Shown one piece after another: positions 12,919 through 19,943 of a stretch of DNA of 26,085 nucleotides; within the stretch, counting starts at the first letter, position 1; each line of letters opens with the position of its first letter. Made by a program: the position numbers and the translations under genes. Below the pieces are notes generated by a model. It worked only from the letters and a program-made list of their open reading frames with translations, made no database searches and had not been told where the DNA came from. Location of the stretch: the IMG/VR virus record IMGVR_UViG_3300047480_000273, positions 1-26,085 of that record; one strand, 5' to 3'. This DNA is from a virus.

Positions 12919-12995
12919 AGAAGTGGCGGAATGGTTACGCATAGTAAGTCTTATATAAGGCTCACTACATACAGGTTCGAATCCTGTCTTCTCTA
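12917..12995 (+). tRNA. tRNA-like element D, extended hairpin instead of anticodon arm
   Basis: Acceptor AGAGAAG (12917-12923) pairs perfectly with CTTCTCT (12988-12994), discriminator A, then CAA. D stem GCG/CGC (12926-12928/12938-12940) with GG in the loop; T arm ACAGG-TTCGAAT-CCTGT (12971-12987). The anticodon position holds TAGT-A-AGTCTT-ATAT-AAGGCT-C-ACTA (12942-12967), a stem of ten pairs with an A/C mismatch and a four-base loop. No register gives a 5 bp stem with a 7 base loop, so no anticodon can be assigned. A prediction program may still report it as an undetermined tRNA. Confidence 0.55.
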
Positions 12996-13010
12996 CAAAC
13001 TTAAAAACTG

Positions 13011-13259
13011 ATGAAAAACATCTTAAAAACAAAGATAGATCTTAATAATACTAAGCTATCTGACATCACAGGAGTAGAACATATTATTCATGCTGAGATA
13101 TGTATAAATATTGATGATATTACTGCAGTTAGACAACATGCTGAGGATGATGAAGAACATATCAATCCTGATTTATCTTTTGTATATCTAAAAAGTGGGG
13201 AGTATTTCATGATATATACTCCGTACGCTGAAGTACTCCAACAGTTAGGTTGGAAATAA
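13011..13259 (+). CDS. Hypothetical protein
   Basis: 82 residues, acidic, with strand-like segments (HIIHAEICINIDDITAV, LSFVYLKSGEYFMIYTPY) that suggest a small beta domain. It starts 16 bases after element D and precedes the radical-SAM gene by 12 bases, so it is probably co-transcribed with it. No family recognised. Confidence 0.68.
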   Translation: MKNILKTKIDLNNTKLSDITGVEHIIHAEICINIDDITAVRQHAEDDEEHINPDLSFVYLKSGEYFMIYTPYAEVLQQLGWK

Positions 13260-13271
13260 AACTATTATCTT

Positions 13272-14165
13272 ATGAATGGTTTAGTAAAAGAGGTTACCAG
13301 ACGGCAACTTAAGATTACTGAATCCGGGAGAAGCACTGACTTCATTGCTCCTAGTTTTGGTCACGGGTGTCTATTCAACTGCAGTTACTGCTACATGAAA
13401 AGACATAGACCTACCGGATTACAGATTGCAAAAAATGTAGATGATGTATTAGATGCTGTAGGTAAGCATCAAGATATTCTTGTTCAGTCTGGATGGATTG
13501 CTGCTAACAAACCTAATCAAACTCATGATACAAGAGTAACCTATGACATAGGTGTAAGTGAAGATCTTGCTTTACATGCTAAGTATTATGACCTAGAGAA
13601 GATATTTAGTTACCCAAAAGGTAATGGTATGCTGTTCTCATTTGCTACTAAATATGTAAACTATGACTTATCACATTTAAATGTACATCCTGACAGAACC
13701 CGTATCAGATTTAGTTTAATGCCGCAGAAGTATGCGGATATACTAGAACCTAACACTAGTCCTATAGAGGAGAGAATATATGCTATTAATGACTTTATAA
13801 AGTATGGTTACAATGTACATATTAACTTCAGTCCTGTTATAGTTACTGATACTTGGTTAGAAGATTACCGGGATTTGTTTATGCTTGTAGATAAGATTGT
13901 ATTTCCCTTGTATAAGAAAACTCATGATATAAGATCAGAAGTTATCTTTCTCACACATAATGAGAAGAAGCATGAGTATAATCTTGCTAATGGGATACCC
14001 GGAGAAGATCTACTATGGAGACCTGACATACAAGAGAACAAGATCTCTAGTAATGGTCAGTTAAATATAAGGTACAACCATAAACTAAAAGCTGATTACA
14101 TATATCAGTTTAAGTGTTTACATGAGTTGCTAATACCTTGGAACACAATACGTTATATCTTTTAG
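13272..14165 (+). CDS. Radical SAM protein, spore photoproduct lyase-like
   Basis: 297 residues. The motif G-C33-L-F-N-C37-S-Y-C40-Y (C-x3-C-x2-C) binds a 4Fe-4S cluster that cleaves S-adenosylmethionine to a 5'-deoxyadenosyl radical. The start of the barrel (D-F-I-A-P-S-F-G-H-G-C) and the following Y-C-Y-M-K-R-H resemble the spore photoproduct lyase family, which reverses a thymine-dimer photolesion. Later segments (RIRFSLMPQKY, YNVHINFSPVIV) fit the remaining barrel strands. I see no second conserved cysteine near the C-terminus clearly equivalent to the one in Bacillus SplB, so the substrate is uncertain. Confidence 0.78.
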   Translation: MNGLVKEVTRRQLKITESGRSTDFIAPSFGHGCLFNCSYCYMKRHRPTGLQIAKNVDDVLDAVGKHQDILVQSGWIAANKPNQTHDTRVTYDIGVSEDLALHAKYYDLEKIFSYPKGNGMLFSFATKYVNYDLSHLNVHPDRTRIRFSLMPQKYADILEPNTSPIEERIYAINDFIKYGYNVHINFSPVIVTDTWLEDYRDLFMLVDKIVFPLYKKTHDIRSEVIFLTHNEKKHEYNLANGIPGEDLLWRPDIQENKISSNGQLNIRYNHKLKADYIYQFKCLHELLIPWNTIRYIF

Positions 14166-14184
14166 TAAACTTAAAACTTAACTT

Positions 14185-14433
14185 ATGGAAATAGAAATAG
14201 AATGTTCTAGTTGTGGTAGTCATTTAAGCATTGAAGGTTCTCATGTAGCAAGGTATAATAATGGATCACCCGTAATATTATCAGTTGAACCATGTACTAG
14301 TTGTATTGATAAGTTTGTACTTGATGCTGTAGAGGAAGCAAAAGAACCTTTATTCTCTGAGATAGAGGAACTAAAATGTGATATAATAGACTTAAACAAA
14401 GAAATTCAGGATATGGATATCCGTAACATGTAA
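14185..14433 (+). CDS. Zinc-binding, coiled-coil hypothetical protein
   Basis: 82 residues. C-S-S-C (8-11) and C-T-S-C near residue 38 make a two-pair zinc site; residues 48-78 (EEAKEPLFSEIEELKCDIIDLNKE) form a likely coiled coil. This zinc-head plus coil layout is common in small phage proteins of unknown role. Preceded by an A/T-rich leader and followed closely by a small membrane gene. Confidence 0.7.
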   Translation: MEIEIECSSCGSHLSIEGSHVARYNNGSPVILSVEPCTSCIDKFVLDAVEEAKEPLFSEIEELKCDIIDLNKEIQDMDIRNM

Positions 14434-14444
14434 AACTTAAACTT

Positions 14445-14555
14445 ATGGAAACAGTTAACGCAGTAGCTACAGCAGTATATTATATACTGTTTGCTCTTTC
14501 AACAGGAGCATTATTATATTTAATGTTTTGGAACCCTAAAGACAGACAAAAATGA
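14445..14555 (+). CDS. Small membrane protein (36 aa)
   Basis: 36 residues: METVNAVATAVYY, a hydrophobic segment through residue 28 or so (ILFALSTGALLYLMFW), then a basic tail (NPKDRQK). One membrane span, N-terminus probably outside. It overlaps the next gene by four bases (ATGA), supporting translation. Function unknown. Confidence 0.55.
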   Translation: METVNAVATAVYYILFALSTGALLYLMFWNPKDRQK

Positions 14556-15229
14556 AAAAAGAACTAATTAAAACACCTGAATATCTACTTGTTGTAGATG
14601 ATTCAGAGATTAAAGAAGGTGATTGGTTAATTGTAAATGATGAAGATGTAATGCAAATGAAATCTGATTACGACAATGATATGAGCAATGAAGATATTTG
14701 GGTTGGTGATTCCTTAAATGGATATGCAACTTATAAAGATAATTGTAAAAAAATCATTGCTCACCTACCACTTAACAACTCACCAATACTTGAAGGAGTA
14801 CCACTACTTCCATCACTTGAGGATGATGTTGAGAAGATGGCTAAAGATTACTTATTCAATGATTATCAAAATCATTTTAATGTTAAAACGAGTGACGAGC
14901 AATTTGGTGTTTTTAAAGGTTATATGAATGGCTACAACAAAGCAAGAGAGAAGTACAAGTTTACTGAGGAGGATGTGAGATTTATGATTATGAAATCTTT
15001 TCTTTTAGGTGTTGATAGAGGTCAATATTCAAAAGAACTTGAAGATAAATTAATCACTTCTCTCTCACAACCCAAAATGCCTACTCACATAGAATTTGAA
15101 ACGGAAAGTATGAGTGTTGATGAGATAAGAGAGCAAGGTAAAGGATTTTTGCACGGCCCAACATTTAAAATCAAAACAACAACCAACTCACAAGGTCAAC
15201 AAGTGGCTTGTGGTAAATACATTTATTAA
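14552..15229 (+). CDS. Mosaic hypothetical protein of Bacteroidota phage type
   Basis: 225 residues. The N-terminal part (YLLVVDDSEIKEGDWLI, KKIIAHLPLNNSPILEGVPL) is a sequence I associate with a family widespread in Flavobacteriia phages and prophages. The middle (DVEKMAKDYLFNDY...GVFKGYMNGYNKA) is helical; the end has G-P-T-F-K-I and a GKYIY tail. It is probably assembled from interchangeable modules. Function unknown. Confidence 0.72.
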   Translation: MKKELIKTPEYLLVVDDSEIKEGDWLIVNDEDVMQMKSDYDNDMSNEDIWVGDSLNGYATYKDNCKKIIAHLPLNNSPILEGVPLLPSLEDDVEKMAKDYLFNDYQNHFNVKTSDEQFGVFKGYMNGYNKAREKYKFTEEDVRFMIMKSFLLGVDRGQYSKELEDKLITSLSQPKMPTHIEFETESMSVDEIREQGKGFLHGPTFKIKTTTNSQGQQVACGKYIY

Positions 15230-15230
15230 T

Positions 15231-15605
15231 ATGCAAAAAGAATTTGTACCCTACGAGTTGGCGGTTAAACTCAAAGCACTTGGATTTGATGAACCTTGTT
15301 TTGCTTGGTATAATGATAATGGTAATTATATGTTAGGTATTGATGAAGTAAGATTTGATACAATGAATACATATCATCTTAATAATACTGATTCAGTATC
15401 AGCCCCACTCTACCAACAAGCATTTAGATGGTTTAGAGAGAAATATGAGTTAGTTGGAGTACCAACTCACCAGTCTTATGATATTTGGAACACGATTACA
15501 GGCGAATGTTTCATTGAAATTTACCCGTTAAATTCATACGAAGAAGCAGAACTTGCGTGTCTTACCAAGCTAATTGAAATCGTTGAACAACAAAAACAAA
15601 AGTAA
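15231..15605 (+). CDS. Conserved hypothetical protein of Bacteroidota phages
   Basis: 124 residues from the ATG at 15231, one base after the upstream stop; an in-frame upstream ATG at 15210 would overlap. The order K-E-F-V-P-Y-E-L-A-V-K-L-K-A-L-G-F-D-E-P-C-F, then A-P-L-Y-Q-Q-A-F-R-W-F-R-E-K-Y, is a frequent protein in Bacteroidota phages and prophages with no assigned role. Ends with a helical region. Confidence 0.75.
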   Translation: MQKEFVPYELAVKLKALGFDEPCFAWYNDNGNYMLGIDEVRFDTMNTYHLNNTDSVSAPLYQQAFRWFREKYELVGVPTHQSYDIWNTITGECFIEIYPLNSYEEAELACLTKLIEIVEQQKQK

Positions 15606-15606
15606 A

Positions 15607-15846
15607 ATGGAAAAGAAACAAAGTAGTATTGATTGGGTAGTTGAGAAATTAGAAAACCTCATACCACAAGGAAATCAAATTGCCATAGGTGTCATTTTTG
15701 AACAAGCCAAAGCAATGCACGAAAAAGAAATTATCAAATCATCTGCTCGTGGTTATGTTATTGCTTCTGATGGCTTTCCTCTGCAAGAAGCAATTGACTA
15801 CGCTAAACAATACTACAACGAAACATTTGGAGGTAACAATGAGTAA
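15607..15846 (+). CDS. Conserved hypothetical protein
   Basis: 79 residues from the ATG at 15607, one base after the previous stop. The N-terminal S-S-I-D-W-V-V-E-K-L-E and central F-E-Q-A-K-A-M-H-E-K-E-I recur in Bacteroidota phage accessory genes, and the first part resembles the start of the protein at 10959. The C-terminal part is unusually short and acidic. It overlaps the next gene by eight bases. Function unknown. Confidence 0.7.
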   Translation: MEKKQSSIDWVVEKLENLIPQGNQIAIGVIFEQAKAMHEKEIIKSSARGYVIASDGFPLQEAIDYAKQYYNETFGGNNE

Positions 15847-16087
15847 GCTATACACAGAAGAACAAGTAATTGAATTGACAAAAGCAGCGTATTCAGCCGG
15901 AGAAAATCACAACAAATTTATTTTTAAGATGGAGTTAGATAAAATAACCCCTATCCAACTACCAACTGATGAGGAGATAAAAGACAAATCTAATAAATTA
16001 GGTTATGGCAGCAGTAGTGTTGGGATTGTTCAAAAGAATTTTCAACTTGGTGCTATTTGGATGAGAGATAAAATAAAAGGATCTTAA
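15839..16087 (+). CDS. Conserved hypothetical protein
   Basis: 82 residues from the ATG at 15839. That start is supported by GGAGG (15829-15833) at proper spacing and by the typical opening M-S-K-L-Y-T-E-E-Q-V. The remainder is helical with P-T-D-E-E-I-K-D-K-S. Member of the same accessory protein set as its neighbours; function unknown. An in-frame ATG at 15689 is rejected because it would overlap most of the previous gene. Confidence 0.7.
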   Translation: MSKLYTEEQVIELTKAAYSAGENHNKFIFKMELDKITPIQLPTDEEIKDKSNKLGYGSSSVGIVQKNFQLGAIWMRDKIKGS

Positions 16088-16131
16088 AAATGAGCGCAAA
16101 AGATAAAATATGGGCGCAAAAGGAGGTAACA

Positions 16132-16371
16132 ATGAATGAGATAGAAGTATTCCGGAATAGACTAAAGAAGATAGGTATAGAACTAGAACTCTTTGGTAAT
16201 GTTCCTTGGATATATATAGACAAAGTTAATGGTAACAAAGTAAGTCGGGAAGACTATAACGCTAACCACGGATATAACTTTGCTTGGTATCCTGTTAGGA
16301 ATGGTGAGGAACCCTGTCTTGATTGGTCAGCTATTAAAAGAACATTTGAAATAATAAGAAAGTATAAATGA
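16132..16371 (+). CDS. Conserved hypothetical protein
   Basis: 79 residues from the ATG at 16132, preceded by AGGAGG at 16120-16125 and the same GGAGGTAACAATGA context seen at 15839. An in-frame ATG at 16090 would add 14 residues and cannot be excluded. The pattern F-R-N-R-L-K-K-I-G-I-E-L-E-L-F-G-N-V-P-W-I-Y then N-G-x-x-V is a small family I associate with Flavobacteriia phages. It overlaps thyX by four bases. Confidence 0.7.
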   Translation: MNEIEVFRNRLKKIGIELELFGNVPWIYIDKVNGNKVSREDYNANHGYNFAWYPVRNGEEPCLDWSAIKRTFEIIRKYK

Positions 16372-16988
16372 AGAACACAGTAGACTTATTAGGATTTTAT
16401 GGTGATGATACCATACACGCAAGTTCAGCTTGGACAAGTACAAGTAGAGACTTGACAGAAGAAAAAGTAAATAGAATACCTAAGTTATTAGACATGCTTG
16501 CATCAGAAGGACATCATACTCCTTTTGAGAAGAGTAGTCTACACTTCTTAGTAACTGTAGATCAAGCTACACACATTCATTTATTAAAACACCGTATTGG
16601 AGTTAGTATAAATGGTGAGTCAGCTAGATATAAAGAGTTGAAGGAAGACAAGACTTATATTCCTGAAGATTGGGATACTGAATGGAAACATACTTTAGAA
16701 GAGTTTACTAGAATGTCTAATCGTTTATATCATAAAGCTTTAGATGTTATGACTCCTACATTAGGACGTAAGCGTGCTAAAGAATCTGCAAGGTTCTTTA
16801 AAACTTTTAACTCTCAGATTACTATGGATGTTATGTTTAACTGGAGAAGTTTTGCACACTTTCAACAACTACGCAACAGTGAGCATGCTCAAGTTGAAGT
16901 TAGAGAGTTAGCACAACAGATGCTAGACATAGTTAAGAACCTAGAAGGTAATCCTTTTGAACACACTATTAATGCTTTTAAATTATAG
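16368..16988 (+). CDS. thyX: Flavin-dependent thymidylate synthase ThyX
   Basis: 206 residues. ThyX makes dTMP from dUMP using methylenetetrahydrofolate, FAD and NADPH. The signature RHRx8S is present as K74-H-R-x8-S85 in KHRIGVSINGESARY, with lysine replacing the first arginine. H-T-P-F-E (50-54) and the C-terminal L-R-N-S-E-H-A-Q-V-E-V-R-E-L also match. Full length for the family. Preceded by a coupled small gene and followed by small genes. It supplies dTMP for replication, consistent with the UDG further right. Confidence 0.92.
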   Translation: MKNTVDLLGFYGDDTIHASSAWTSTSRDLTEEKVNRIPKLLDMLASEGHHTPFEKSSLHFLVTVDQATHIHLLKHRIGVSINGESARYKELKEDKTYIPEDWDTEWKHTLEEFTRMSNRLYHKALDVMTPTLGRKRAKESARFFKTFNSQITMDVMFNWRSFAHFQQLRNSEHAQVEVRELAQQMLDIVKNLEGNPFEHTINAFKL

Positions 16989-16990
16989 TC

Positions 16991-17203
16991 ATGCCAGATA
17001 TTACAATGTGTAAAGGGACTGACTGTCCTGTAAAAGAAAAGTGTCATAGGTTTACATCAGAACCTGATGAGTATCAATCTTACTTCATGGATATACCCGG
17101 AAAATTAGAAGGTAACAAATTTACCTGTACATATTACTGGGGAGAGAATGCTCAAGGTATTTGGAATCAACTTAATAACATAGTAAAAGGAGAAGAGAAA
17201 TGA
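16991..17203 (+). CDS. Small cysteine-containing protein
   Basis: 70 residues: P-D-I-T-M-C-K-G-T-D-C-P-V-K-E-K-C-H-R-F-T then Q-S-Y-F and a fourth Cys at 46. This four-cysteine pattern is frequent in a short Bacteroidota phage protein and could hold a metal ion. Function unknown. It overlaps the next gene by four bases (ATGA) after a GGAGAAG ribosome site. Confidence 0.72.
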   Translation: MPDITMCKGTDCPVKEKCHRFTSEPDEYQSYFMDIPGKLEGNKFTCTYYWGENAQGIWNQLNNIVKGEEK

Positions 17204-17502
17204 AAAACTATTATGTAATAGACACACTGGAACAGAGTGTTGAGTACATCATTACAGAAACAGACACTGATGATGGTACTATGTATCAACTATACCGTAG
17301 TATGAATGACACATGGAGTGAAGATTCTAAAGGTGAATTACTTATTACTATGATTAATGATGGTAATGGGTATAAGTTTAAGTATAAGCATGCTGAGAAG
17401 AAACGTCTTGGTTATGATGAGATAGAACATCTCTATCTGCTTATTGATTATGTACGTAGAGTAGAGGGTCAAGTGTTTTATAATATATGTCAATATCAAT
17501 AA
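17200..17502 (+). CDS. Hypothetical protein
   Basis: 100 residues, acidic and tyrosine-rich, with beta character in the first half (VEYIITETDTDDGTMYQLYR) and a C-terminal helix (LYLLIDYVRRVEG). Coupled to the upstream gene by ATGA. No family recognised. Confidence 0.68.
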   Translation: MKNYYVIDTLEQSVEYIITETDTDDGTMYQLYRSMNDTWSEDSKGELLITMINDGNGYKFKYKHAEKKRLGYDEIEHLYLLIDYVRRVEGQVFYNICQYQ

Positions 17503-17513
17503 AAATTAAAATT

Positions 17514-17765
17514 ATGACATTAGTTTATTTGTTATTAATACTAGCACTATGTTTAGTAATAGTATTTATGAGTGTTAGAATGGCTATGGTACACTCTGAG
17601 AATAATATTCTCCGGGATCAAATCTGTTTTGATAAGACTGATCTGCAGTCAGCATGGAATGGTGGATATGTAGAAGGTGTACATGGTGAAGCAGGTCATG
17701 AGACAAAAACATTTAATGAGTGGTATCAGATGCATAAATTTGTGAAAAAATATGGAAAAAAATAA
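17514..17765 (+). CDS. Membrane-anchored hypothetical protein
   Basis: 83 residues from the ATG at 17514; an in-frame ATG at 17487 would overlap the previous gene and lacks the A-rich leader. Residues 2-22 form one membrane segment (TLVYLLLILALCLVIVFMSV), followed by a soluble part with a Gly/His-rich stretch (WNGGYVEGVHGEAGHE). Overlaps the next membrane gene by 14 bases. Function unknown. Confidence 0.65.
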   Translation: MTLVYLLLILALCLVIVFMSVRMAMVHSENNILRDQICFDKTDLQSAWNGGYVEGVHGEAGHETKTFNEWYQMHKFVKKYGKK

Positions 17766-17949
17766 TATGAGTATCTCATTAGTTGTATTCATAGTCTTCT
17801 TAACTTTGAAACTTAGTAATGTTGTTGACTGGTCATGGTGGTTAGTTACACTACCGTTATGGTGGTGGTTACCTACAATTATCATTGTAATATCAATTGC
17901 TGTGATCTATGTACTTATAACAGAAAGATTTAAAGATAGAGAAGATTAA
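17752..17949 (+). CDS. Two-pass tryptophan-rich membrane protein
   Basis: 65 residues (or 60 from the second ATG at 17767). Two hydrophobic segments flank W-S-W-W-L-V-T-L-P-L-W-W-W-L-P, and a basic tail follows. The V-F-L-T-L-K-L-x-x-V-V-D-W-S-W-W pattern is that of small phage proteins often labelled 'transmembrane Fragile-X-F'. Role unknown; a holin-like function is conceivable but not shown. Confidence 0.68.
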   Translation: MEKNNMSISLVVFIVFLTLKLSNVVDWSWWLVTLPLWWWLPTIIIVISIAVIYVLITERFKDRED

Positions 17950-17950
17950 T

Positions 17951-18280
17951 ATGGAAATGTCTGAAGAAGATAAGCTAAGAATTGTGCATCTGATGATGCA
18001 TCTTGAAGTATGTATTCATGCTTGTGATAATACCGAGGGTATCAAGTGGTTTAATAGGCACAAAACTAAGATGACTATGAAACAGTTTGTTGATACTGTT
18101 CTTAAAGAACACGGTCATTTATTCAAAGCTTTCTGGGAAACACCAGGTCTTGATATGACGGACTTCGTAAGGACAATAGATACATTTGGTAATGAAGTAA
18201 GCACCCTTCCTTTGATGGACTTACCTGAAGTTACCGCAATAATTAAACAATTTAAAGAAAACAAATACGGAAAACAATGA
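17951..18280 (+). CDS. Hypothetical protein
   Basis: 109 residues, helical, rich in Met and His (IVHLMMHLEVCIHACDNTEGIKWF). Starts two bases after the membrane protein stop and overlaps the next gene by four bases. No domain recognised. Confidence 0.65.
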   Translation: MEMSEEDKLRIVHLMMHLEVCIHACDNTEGIKWFNRHKTKMTMKQFVDTVLKEHGHLFKAFWETPGLDMTDFVRTIDTFGNEVSTLPLMDLPEVTAIIKQFKENKYGKQ

Positions 18281-18582
18281 TTATTATTTTAACAAGTATT
18301 GCTGTAGTACTAGGTATTGCAGCAGTTTATGCTTTTAGTCAACTAATGAATGCTAAAGATCTTATTCAAGAACTTGAAGATGCATATGAAGAGATGATGG
18401 ACAAGTATGTCAGAACATATGTTGACAAAGCAGAACTTCAACAAGAGTTAGCAAAGTTTAAGAGAAAACCACGTAAAGATAAAGGTCAAACAAGAACAAC
18501 ATATGGCGGCAAACCTGTTACCCGTAAGCGTAAGATTCAAAAAGGAGAACAAGGAACTGATAATAGCAAATCAGCTAAGTAA
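18277..18582 (+). CDS. Membrane-anchored coiled-coil protein
   Basis: 101 residues: residues 1-20 are one membrane segment (IIILTSIAVVLGIAAVYAF), 25-65 are a heptad-like coil (IQELEDAYEEMMDKY...AELQQELAKF), and the tail is Lys/Arg-rich. A basic tail after a coil suggests nucleic-acid or membrane-surface contact. Overlaps the next gene's likely start by 80 bases. Function unknown; it could be a spanin-like or host-membrane protein, unproven. Confidence 0.65.
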   Translation: MIIILTSIAVVLGIAAVYAFSQLMNAKDLIQELEDAYEEMMDKYVRTYVDKAELQQELAKFKRKPRKDKGQTRTTYGGKPVTRKRKIQKGEQGTDNSKSAK

Positions 18583-18883
18583 AGTTCAACTTGATCTATT
18601 TGTAAAACAGTTAGAAGAAGGACAGAAAGTCCAGGTTACATATGAAGTAGTTACTGATGACGCGTCTTATGCGCAGATAAGTAAGCTTCATAAGTGTATT
18701 AGAGAACTTGCAGATTATGCAGGTATGTCAATGGATGACATGAAACTCTACGTAAAGAACGAAGCTGGTCTTGTTAAAGGTGACAGCATCGTGTCTTTCG
18801 CAGATTGTAGTAAAGAAGAAGTGAGTAGCGCTATTCAAGCATGTATAGCGATAGGTGACAAGATAGGATTCCCTCTTTATTGA
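18503..18883 (+). CDS. NinB-like recombination protein, tentative
   Basis: 126 residues from the ATG at 18503, the only good start in frame, giving an 80-base overlap with the upstream gene. From about residue 15 the protein is well formed: Q-L-D-L-F-V-K-Q-L-E-E-G, A-S-Y-A-Q-I-S-K-L-H-K-C-I-R-E-L-A-D-Y-A-G-M, D-D-M-K-L-Y-V-K. This order recalls NinB/DUF1367-type phage proteins linked to recombination, but the match is by eye only. It ends at a terminator shared with the minus-strand gene. Confidence 0.6.
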   Translation: MAANLLPVSVRFKKENKELIIANQLSKVQLDLFVKQLEEGQKVQVTYEVVTDDASYAQISKLHKCIRELADYAGMSMDDMKLYVKNEAGLVKGDSIVSFADCSKEEVSSAIQACIAIGDKIGFPLY

Positions 18884-18896
18884 GGGTTTTCTATCT
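18861..18896. terminator. Bidirectional terminator between convergent genes
   Basis: AGATAG (18861-18866) with CTATCT (18891-18896) encloses CCCTC-TTTATT-GAGGG (18871-18886), with T-runs downstream on the plus strand and A-rich sequence on the other side. The plus gene stops at 18883 and the minus gene at 18877, so both stop codons are inside the structure. Confidence 0.6.
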
Positions 18897-19206
18897 TTTC
18901 TCCTGTTTCAATGTTAAGTTTTACCTTTTTCATGAAACCTTGCTCTCTAGCAGAATCTTCAAGTACAGTCATCAAAGAAATCAAAGTTTTTAGATGATAT
19001 ACTTTCCTATCAGATTCTTCTTCATCCTTTTTAACTTTCTCTAGTAGTTCCAAAAACTCTTGAGAATCTTTTACAGGGAATGCTTCAAACAAGAATTGAT
19101 TCAAGCGAAAGTAGTAGTGTGCTGTAAGTTCTACTTTGAACACAGCGTTTTCATCTAGAACTTCAACTTCTCTTATTGGGTCGTTTAATGTATTTGAGTC
19201 GCTCAT
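18877..19206 (-). CDS. Hypothetical protein, lone minus-strand gene
   Basis: 109 residues, acidic, helical, with beta-like VFKVELTAHYYF near residue 25 and an acidic E-E-S-D stretch. It is the only minus gene in the right half, yet has a well-formed promoter of its own upstream and a shared terminator, so it is a real independent unit. Function unknown; differently timed expression or a regulatory role would fit, but is not shown. Confidence 0.7.
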   Translation of the reverse strand: MSDSNTLNDPIREVEVLDENAVFKVELTAHYYFRLNQFLFEAFPVKDSQEFLELLEKVKKDEEESDRKVYHLKTLISLMTVLEDSAREQGFMKKVKLNIETGEKIENPQ

Positions 19207-19222
19207 TATTAATTATTTTATA

Positions 19223-19253
19223 CAAACTTATGCTAGAAAGTGTAAACTTACAA
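19223..19253 (-). promoter_or_regulatory. Bacteroidota-type promoter for minus-strand gene
   Basis: On the minus strand: TTG (19253-19251), 20 bases, TAAGTTTG (19230-19223). The ATG at 19206 lies about 10 bases past the expected start. The elements overlap the beginning of the UDG coding sequence. Confidence 0.55.
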
Positions 19254-19943
19254 GAAGTAAAAGACAAATTGATTGACAAGTTACGTCCATCAAAATGGAA
19301 TATATATCTAGAAGGTTATTTAGATACTCCCAGTATGGATAATCTATTAAATACTCTTTTATCCGATGCTATGGATAACAAAAGATTCACACCTAAGATA
19401 AAAGATCTATTCAATGCGTTTGTAGAATGTCCATTTAACGATGTAAAAGTTGTTATAATTGGACAGGATCCTTATCCGCAGCAAGATGTTGCAGATGGTA
19501 TTGCGTTTTCATGTAGTAAAACACAACGTCCTGAAGCATCTCTTAGGTATATATTCGGTTCTTTAAAAGATACGTATGATTCTAATATTAATACGGAAGA
19601 TTGTGATTTGAAGAGATGGTCTCATCAAGGTGTATTATTGCTCAATACAGCATTAACTACTACTATTGGTAAACCAGGGTCACATCAAATGCTATGGAAA
19701 CCATTCACTGCATCTGTTATAGATTCATTAGTATGGAATAAATCTAATGAACTTGTATATGTGTTTATGGGTAAGCAAGCACAAGAGTTTGCTAAGTTAG
19801 TACCCGAAGGTAACTGTAAGATACTTATATCTCATCCTGCAAGTGCTGCCTACAACAAGCAGTCTAAATGGGATTGTGATAATGTATGGAACAGAGTAAA
19901 TGAATGTTTAAAATTACAAGGTAAAACAGAAATTAAATGGTAG
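19230..19943 (+). CDS. ung: Uracil-DNA glycosylase, family 1
   Basis: 237 residues from the ATG at 19230. Removes uracil from DNA. Family motifs: G-Q-D80-P-Y-P (78-83), with the catalytic Asp; L-L-L-N-T (136-140), with N139 the uracil-binding residue; W-K-P-F-T near 156-160; and S-H-P-A-S-A-A-Y (201-208), with the conserved His202. Full length for family 1. An earlier in-frame ATG at 19176 would lie inside the minus-strand gene and is rejected. It fits with ThyX as part of dUTP/dTTP control and repair, and phage UDGs occur in crAss-like phages. Confidence 0.93.
   Translation: MLESVNLQEVKDKLIDKLRPSKWNIYLEGYLDTPSMDNLLNTLLSDAMDNKRFTPKIKDLFNAFVECPFNDVKVVIIGQDPYPQQDVADGIAFSCSKTQRPEASLRYIFGSLKDTYDSNINTEDCDLKRWSHQGVLLLNTALTTTIGKPGSHQMLWKPFTASVIDSLVWNKSNELVYVFMGKQAQEFAKLVPEGNCKILISHPASAAYNKQSKWDCDNVWNRVNECLKLQGKTEIKW

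Noticed and set aside
10397-16988. Genome-wide stop-codon reassignment (TGA as Trp or TAG as Gln)
   Set aside because: Many overlapping ATGA gene junctions use TGA as stop, and frames ending in TAG meet another stop soon after without recognisable continued domains; only one frame has a suggestive in-frame TGA.
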